From Burkholderiales bacterium (GTDB lineage Bacteria > Pseudomonadota > Gammaproteobacteria > Burkholderiales > SHXO01): a DNA stretch of 64,000 bases. The notes under the pieces were generated by a model. That model did not search any database and was not told the DNA's origin. It saw only the letters and a list, made by a program, of their open reading frames with translations. The position numbers and the translations under genes were made by a program. The stretch covers positions 1-64,000 of the forward strand of contig JADZGB010000026.1 of the NCBI GenBank assembly GCA_020854105.1, written 5' to 3'. Positions 59,804 to 64,000 of the stretch are shown in pieces; the stretch's first letter is position 1, and every line of letters starts with the position of its first letter.

Positions 59804-60395
59804 ATCAACGCTTTACTGAATGGTGTGCAAGTCACAGCGACGAGTTGCCATAGCTGGGAGTTTCGTCGTTCGATTGCGGTCCAGCAGGCGATCTCCATAG
59901 CCACGCTGGCCTCGACAGCAATTCCCTCGTCCTGCAACTTCCCTGACGGGATTCTAGGGGAAGTGGCAATGGTTCGTTACCGGGCGGCTATGGCGTCGGA
60001 ATGACGGAGTGGAGGCTTGCGAGGAATGACGGACAGAAGGCTTGTGCGAATGACGACGAGGTCGTCATTCCGACGGCGGAACCTGCCCCGGAGTGCCTTG
60101 ATCTTGGGACCGAGACCCAGCGCGACGAAAGGGCAGTTCTACTTCCTGGATCCGGCTTTCGCCTGGATGACGGACGGGAGGTTTCGCCGGGATGACGACA
60201 ATCCCGTCGCACCGGCGAAAGCCGGTGCCCAGCGATAACGAAAGGGCAGTTCACTTCCTGGATCCCGGTTTTCGCAGGGATGACGGACGGGAGGTTTCGC
60301 CCGAATCACGACGGGGAGGCTTTCGCCTGAATGACGCAGCGGAGGCTTCCGCGGGAATGATGAAGGAGAGGCTTTCGCCGGAATGGCCGCAGTGA
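59804..60395. repeat. 592-base gap packed with the dispersed repeat
   Basis: No gene was found. From about 59997 to 60390 there are many half-copies of the ccggcgaaagccgg family in both orientations, for example gtcattccgacggcgg (60064), tcctggatccggctttcgcc (60157) and tcctggatcccggttttcgcaggg (60257). At 60281-60386 four decayed units follow one another with a 26-bp period. The first part, 59804-59990, is plain upstream region of hsdM. Confidence 0.75.
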
Positions 60396-60650
60396 TCAGC
60401 GCCGCCCGCCCCGCTCCCTCGCCTCGTTCACCCGCAGCGGCTGGCCATGGAAGTCCTTGCCGTTGAGTCCGTTGATCGCGGCGATCGAATGGGCCCGGCC
60501 CGGCATCTCGACGAAGCCGAATCCCTTCGAGGCGCCGGTGAACAGTTCGCGCATCACCTGCGCGGACTTCACCTGCCCGAATGCCTTGAAGGCCTCGAGC
60601 AGCTGTTCCTCGGTGACGCTCGGAGCAAGATTGCCGACGAAGATGTTCAT
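60396..60650 (-). CDS. RRM-type RNA-binding protein
   Basis: The 84-residue protein is one RRM with RNP2 IFVGNL at residues 3-8 and RNP1 KGFGFVEM in the middle, followed by a short basic tail (REGGRR). Proteobacterial RRM proteins of this size bind single-stranded RNA and resemble cold-inducible Rbp proteins. It lies 34 nt downstream of the rhlE gene on the same strand, so the RNA helicase and RNA-binding protein may be cotranscribed. Confidence 0.9.
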   Translation of the reverse strand: MNIFVGNLAPSVTEEQLLEAFKAFGQVKSAQVMRELFTGASKGFGFVEMPGRAHSIAAINGLNGKDFHGQPLRVNEARERGGRR

Positions 60651-60684
60651 GTGAGACTCCTTGTGCAGTAAATCGTTATGCGCA

Positions 60685-62406
60685 TCAGCCGATCAGCCGG
60701 CGCGCCGTGGCGAACAGGCTGGCAAAGGTGCCGCGCTTGTTCCCGTCGGGCGCCTGATCGCGCTGCTCCCGGCCGCGCTCGCCACCGGACGAGCGGCTCT
60801 GCGCAGCCTGCTGCCGCTTCGGCTCGGCACTGCGTTCACCACCGCGGCGATTGCCGCCGTTGCGATTCGCCGTACCCTGCCCGGCCGAACCGCTCGCGCG
60901 CCTGGCGCCGGCGTTGCCCGTTGCGCGCTGCTCGCCCTGACGCTGGCCCGAACGATTGCCGTCGGCATTGCCGCTCGGTGGCCGCTGCCCGCCCGGGCCC
61001 GGCCGGCTCTGTTCGCCTTGGCTCCTTTCGCCTTGGCGCTGGCCGCCCGGCGCGGACCGGCGCGGTGTGTTGCCTCGTCCGGACGCCTCGCTGCGCCGGG
61101 GCTCGTTGCTGCGCCGGGACTCGTTGGGCCGGGTGGCATCGCCGCGGCGCGGCTGGCCCGAGCGCCCACGGGCCGGACGATCGTCCTGCTCGACCGGCGC
61201 TGCAGCACCTCGCGCCGACACTTCGAATCCCGGCTCGATGCGACGCTCGATGCCGCGCTTGATCAGCCGCTCGATCGCCGCCAGCAGGCTGTTCTCGTCG
61301 GGACTGACCAGCGAGATCGCCTCGCCCTCCGAACCGGCGCGGCCGGTGCGGCCGATGCGATGCACGTAGTCTTCCGCCACGTGCGACAGGTCGAAGTTCA
61401 CCACGTGCGGCAATTCCTCGATATCGAGGCCGCGCGCGGCGATGTCGGTGGCGACCAGCACGCGTAGGTCGCCCTTCTTGAAGTCGGCCAGCGTGCGAGT
61501 GCGGTGCGACTGGCTCTTGTTGCCGTGGATGGCGTCGGCGCTGATGCCGTCGCGCTCGAGCTGCTGCGCGAGCCGGTTGGCGCCGTGCTTGGTGCGGGTG
61601 AACACCAGCACCTGCTTCCACGCGCCGGCGTTGATGAGCTGCGCGAGCAGCTCGCGCTTGCGCGCCTGGTCGACCGGATAGACCACCTGGCTGACCAGCT
61701 CGGAGGCGGAATTGCGCGGCGCGACCTCGACCGTCACCGGATCCTGCAGGAAGTCGTGCGCGAGCTCGCGGATCTCCGGCGCGAAGGTGGCGGAGAACAG
61801 CAGGTTCTGCCGTTCCTTGGGCAGCAGCGCCAGGATGCGGCGGATGTCGCGGATGAAGCCCATGTCCAGCATGCGATCGGCCTCGTCCAGCACCAGGATC
61901 TCGATGCGGCTCAGGTCCACGGTCTTCTGCTGCACGTGATCGAGCAGGCGGCCGGGCGTGGCGACGAGGATCTCGACGCCGCGGCGCAGTGCCTGCACCT
62001 GCGGCTGGATGCCGACGCCGCCGAACACGACGGTCGATTGCACGTTCAGGTTTGCGCCGTAGGCCTTCACGCTCTCCTCGACCTGCGCGGCCAGCTCGCG
62101 CGTGGGCGTCAGGATCAGGCAGCGCGGCGGACGGCGTCCGTCGGGCGAGCCCTTGGACTTGATCGTGCGCAGGCGCTGCAGCAGCGGCAGCACGAAGCCG
62201 GCGGTCTTGCCGGTGCCCGTCTGCGCGGCAGCGAGCAGGTCACGGCCTTCGAGGACCGGAGGAATGGCTTTCAGTTGAATGGGAGTGGGCTGGATATAGC
62301 CCTGTGCTTCGACAGCACCGAGCAGCTCGGTCATGAGGCCGAGATCGGCAAAACGCGGATCTATGGTGATCTCCTGGATCGGCCTGCAGGGGGCACGAAG
62401 GCCCAC
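60685..62406 (-). CDS. rhlE: DEAD-box RNA helicase RhlE-like
   Basis: The 573-residue protein has the Q motif (YIQPTPIQ), Walker [14 protein letters not shown] ([13 protein letters not shown]), SAT (LLFSATF), and [10 protein letters not shown]. From about residue 395 the C-terminus is a long Arg/Gly/Gln-rich tail, typical of RhlE. The only standard start giving the conserved FADLGL segment is GTG at 62406, but AGGAG lies 6 nt upstream of ATA (codon 15 of that frame), so the true start may be ATA (62364) or a mutated ATG. It should remodel RNA, with the RRM gene downstream. Confidence 0.85.
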   Translation of the reverse strand: MGLRAPCRPIQEITIDPRFADLGLMTELLGAVEAQGYIQPTPIQLKAIPPVLEGRDLLAAAQTGTGKTAGFVLPLLQRLRTIKSKGSPDGRRPPRCLILTPTRELAAQVEESVKAYGANLNVQSTVVFGGVGIQPQVQALRRGVEILVATPGRLLDHVQQKTVDLSRIEILVLDEADRMLDMGFIRDIRRILALLPKERQNLLFSATFAPEIRELAHDFLQDPVTVEVAPRNSASELVSQVVYPVDQARKRELLAQLINAGAWKQVLVFTRTKHGANRLAQQLERDGISADAIHGNKSQSHRTRTLADFKKGDLRVLVATDIAARGLDIEELPHVVNFDLSHVAEDYVHRIGRTGRAGSEGEAISLVSPDENSLLAAIERLIKRGIERRIEPGFEVSARGAAAPVEQDDRPARGRSGQPRRGDATRPNESRRSNEPRRSEASGRGNTPRRSAPGGQRQGERSQGEQSRPGPGGQRPPSGNADGNRSGQRQGEQRATGNAGARRASGSAGQGTANRNGGNRRGGERSAEPKRQQAAQSRSSGGERGREQRDQAPDGNKRGTFASLFATARRLIG

Positions 62407-62604
62407 GGAACCGGTTCAGGCAGACAAGTAGAGGGAGCGAGTAAGTCGGGGAAGTTCGAGAACGACCGCGATCGGGCGCACTGCAACCGGATGAAGCAGC
62501 ACGAAGCCCAGCCCGGACTATACACGGGCGGGGAGGAAAAGTCTCCAGGCGTGGCGAAGAGCCTTCTCGGTCGATGCTGGGTCCGGCCCCGGATCGAAGC
62601 CGTC

Positions 62605-62735
62605 CCGTCATTCCGGCGCAAGCCGGATTCCTTCAGCGCTCGTCATGCCGGCGAAGCCGGCATCCAGCCAAACCGATCGGGTCGTTCGCTGCACTTCCGT
62701 CGTCCCGCCTTTCGCCGGGACGACGGCTTGGTGTG
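62605..62735. repeat. Dispersed palindromic repeat in the 62407-62776 gap
   Basis: Copies gtcattccggcgcaagccgg, gtcatgccggcgaagccggcatccag and cgcctttcgccgggacgacgg lie in tandem. No gene was found in the 370-base gap between rhlE and ftsH. Confidence 0.7.
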
Positions 62736-62776
62736 TCATGCCGCCCGCAAGCGCGAATCTGCATCCCGCACGTCTG

Positions 62777-64000
62777 CTAGGACAGCGGCAATGGGGCGTG
62801 CGGGCCCGATGCCTCCGGCTGCAGCGGCCGCGTCTCCAGGGCCGGTGCAGGCGGCAGACCGGTCGCCTCGAGGATCTCCTCTTCGTTCAGCGTCTCGCGG
62901 ACCAGGAGCGCCTGCACCAGCGCATCGAGCGCCTCGCGGTGGCGAGCAAGCAGCGCCTTCGCCTCCTCGTGGCAGGAGTTGATGATGCGGCTCGTCTCCG
63001 CATCGATCAGGCGCGCGGTCTCCTCGCTGAACGGCTTCTCCCCCTTGTAGCCGGCCGGACCGCGCAGGTACGCATTCTGGCGCGGGGCGAGCTGCACCAT
63101 GCCCACTGCATCGCTCATGCCCCAGCGCGTGACCATGTTGCGCGCGAGCGTGCTCGCCTGCTCGATGTCGTTCTCGGCGCCGGTGGTGCGCGTGCCGTAC
63201 ACCACCTCCTCCGCGGCCCGTCCACCGAGCATGCCGACGATGCGCGCGCGCAGGTAGGCCTCCGGATAGTTGTAGCGGTCTGTCTGCGGGCGCTGGTAGG
63301 TCACCCCGAGGGCCTGTCCGCGCGGCACGATGCTCACGCGGTGCACCGGGTCCGCGCCGGGCATGACGAGCCCCAGAATGGCGTGGCCGCTCTCGTGGTA
63401 GGCGATGCGCTCGCGATCGTCCTGGCTGAGCAGCAGGGGTCGCTCGGGTCCGAGGACGATCTTCTCCAGCGCGTCCAGGAAGTCGCGCTCGCGCACCTCA
63501 CTCTGCTCCCGGCGCGCGGCCAGCAGTGCAGCCTCGTTCACCAGGTTCTTCAGATCGGCGCCGGAGAAGCCTGGTGTGCTGGCGGCAAGCTCGACGAGGT
63601 GCACGTCGCTCGCCAGCGGCACCGCACGGGTGTGCACCTGCAGGATCGCTTCGCGCCCGGTTCGGTCGGGCAGGTTGACTACGACCCGCCGGTCGAAGCG
63701 TCCCGGACGCAGAAGCGCGCGGTCGAGGACGTCGGGCTGGTTGGTTGCCGCCAGCACGATGATGCCCTCGCGTCCGGTGAATCCGTCCATCTCGGTGAGG
63801 ATTTGCTGCAGCGTCTGCTCCTGCTCGCTGGCGCCGCCGATGGCCATCTGGCCGCGCGCGCGGCCGACGGCATCGATCTCGTCGATGAAGATGATGGCCG
63901 GAGCGTGCTCTCGCGCCTGCTTGAACAGGTCGCGCACGCGCGCCGCGCCCACGCCGACGATCATCTCCACGAACTCGGATGCGCTCATGGAGAAGAACGG
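62777..64000 (-). CDS. ftsH: ATP-dependent zinc metalloprotease FtsH, C-terminal part (5' end outside window)
   Basis: The sequence enters from the window edge in frame ([19 protein letters not shown]) and continues to the stop. The AAA second half ([12 protein letters not shown], the Walker B Asp-Glu, and RPGRFDRR with the arginine finger) precedes the zinc protease site HESGH, about 220 residues into the visible part. FtsH degrades membrane and regulatory proteins at the inner membrane. The transmembrane N-terminus and Walker A lie beyond the end of this window. Confidence 0.95.
   Translation of the reverse strand, partial: PFFSMSASEFVEMIVGVGAARVRDLFKQAREHAPAIIFIDEIDAVGRARGQMAIGGASEQEQTLQQILTEMDGFTGREGIIVLAATNQPDVLDRALLRPGRFDRRVVVNLPDRTGREAILQVHTRAVPLASDVHLVELAASTPGFSGADLKNLVNEAALLAARREQSEVRERDFLDALEKIVLGPERPLLLSQDDRERIAYHESGHAILGLVMPGADPVHRVSIVPRGQALGVTYQRPQTDRYNYPEAYLRARIVGMLGGRAAEEVVYGTRTTGAENDIEQASTLARNMVTRWGMSDAVGMVQLAPRQNAYLRGPAGYKGEKPFSEETARLIDAETSRIINSCHEEAKALLARHREALDALVQALLVRETLNEEEILEATGLPPAPALETRPLQPEASGPHAPLPLS

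Overview
The window is a GC-rich (estimated at about two thirds G+C by eye) bacterial chromosome segment with densely packed genes on both strands. The gene set is typical of a metabolically versatile proteobacterium, most likely a betaproteobacterium: c-type cytochromes, a PQQ dehydrogenase, several CoA-linked enzymes, TfdA/TauD and Old Yellow Enzyme oxidoreductases, FtsH, RhlE and TrmJ. The lineage call is inference only; there is no rRNA or marker gene that fixes it. No tRNA, rRNA, CRISPR array or complete insertion sequence was recognised.

Layout. 0.4-5.8 kb: secreted cupin, VapBC toxin-antitoxin pair, cytochrome c, di-haem oxidoreductase, PanE-like reductase with a DsbA-fold protein. 5.8-12.9 kb: Old Yellow Enzyme, nitronate monooxygenase, enoyl-CoA hydratase, SEC-C/TPR protein, MhpD-type hydratase. 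13-24.8 kb: a regulatory block with three paralogous STAND-ATPase/BTAD transcription factors (two intact, one collapsed by an internal deletion), a small secreted protein, an ECF sigma - ferritin-like - cytochrome c operon and a LivK-type binding protein. 24.8-35.5 kb: TrmJ, aldo-keto reductase, pyrophosphatase, a TfdA-like dioxygenase with an SDR, the arsenosugar pair ArsS plus its peroxidase-like partner, DNA polymerase IV, a PNPOx-fold protein, a MaoC hydratase and a PQQ dehydrogenase with a GlcG/HbpS protein. 36-44.6 kb: a sugar-type ABC transporter with a convergent ATPase gene, then CoA transferase - single-chain biotin-dependent acyl-CoA carboxylase - Crp/Fnr regulator. 44.6-53 kb: a GNAT/DUF1778 toxin-antitoxin module bounded by 20-bp direct repeats, two more small secreted proteins around a SAM-cyclase-AAA-TPR signalling protein, and a two-subunit CoA transferase. 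53-60 kb: a decayed type I restriction-modification operon. 60-64 kb: RRM protein, RhlE helicase and the C-terminal part of FtsH, which runs off the window.

The most informative part is the restriction-modification locus. All its genes are coupled by 1-4 nt overlaps, but HsdM has lost the segment with the catalytic NPPF motif in frame, HsdS is gone except for about 34 C-terminal residues now fused to an AlbA_2/HTH gene, and HsdR carries a nonsense codon, a frameshift and a deletion of late helicase motifs. The AlbA_2 protein, a 40-codon ORF and a RhuM-Fic protein remain open. A second theme is a family of small secreted proteins with a GTG(K/V)(F/Y) motif, two of which sit upstream of very large STAND-type signalling proteins. 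A third is a dispersed palindromic repeat (core CCGGCGAAAGCCGG) that fills most long intergenic gaps and in one case supplies the C-terminus of a gene.
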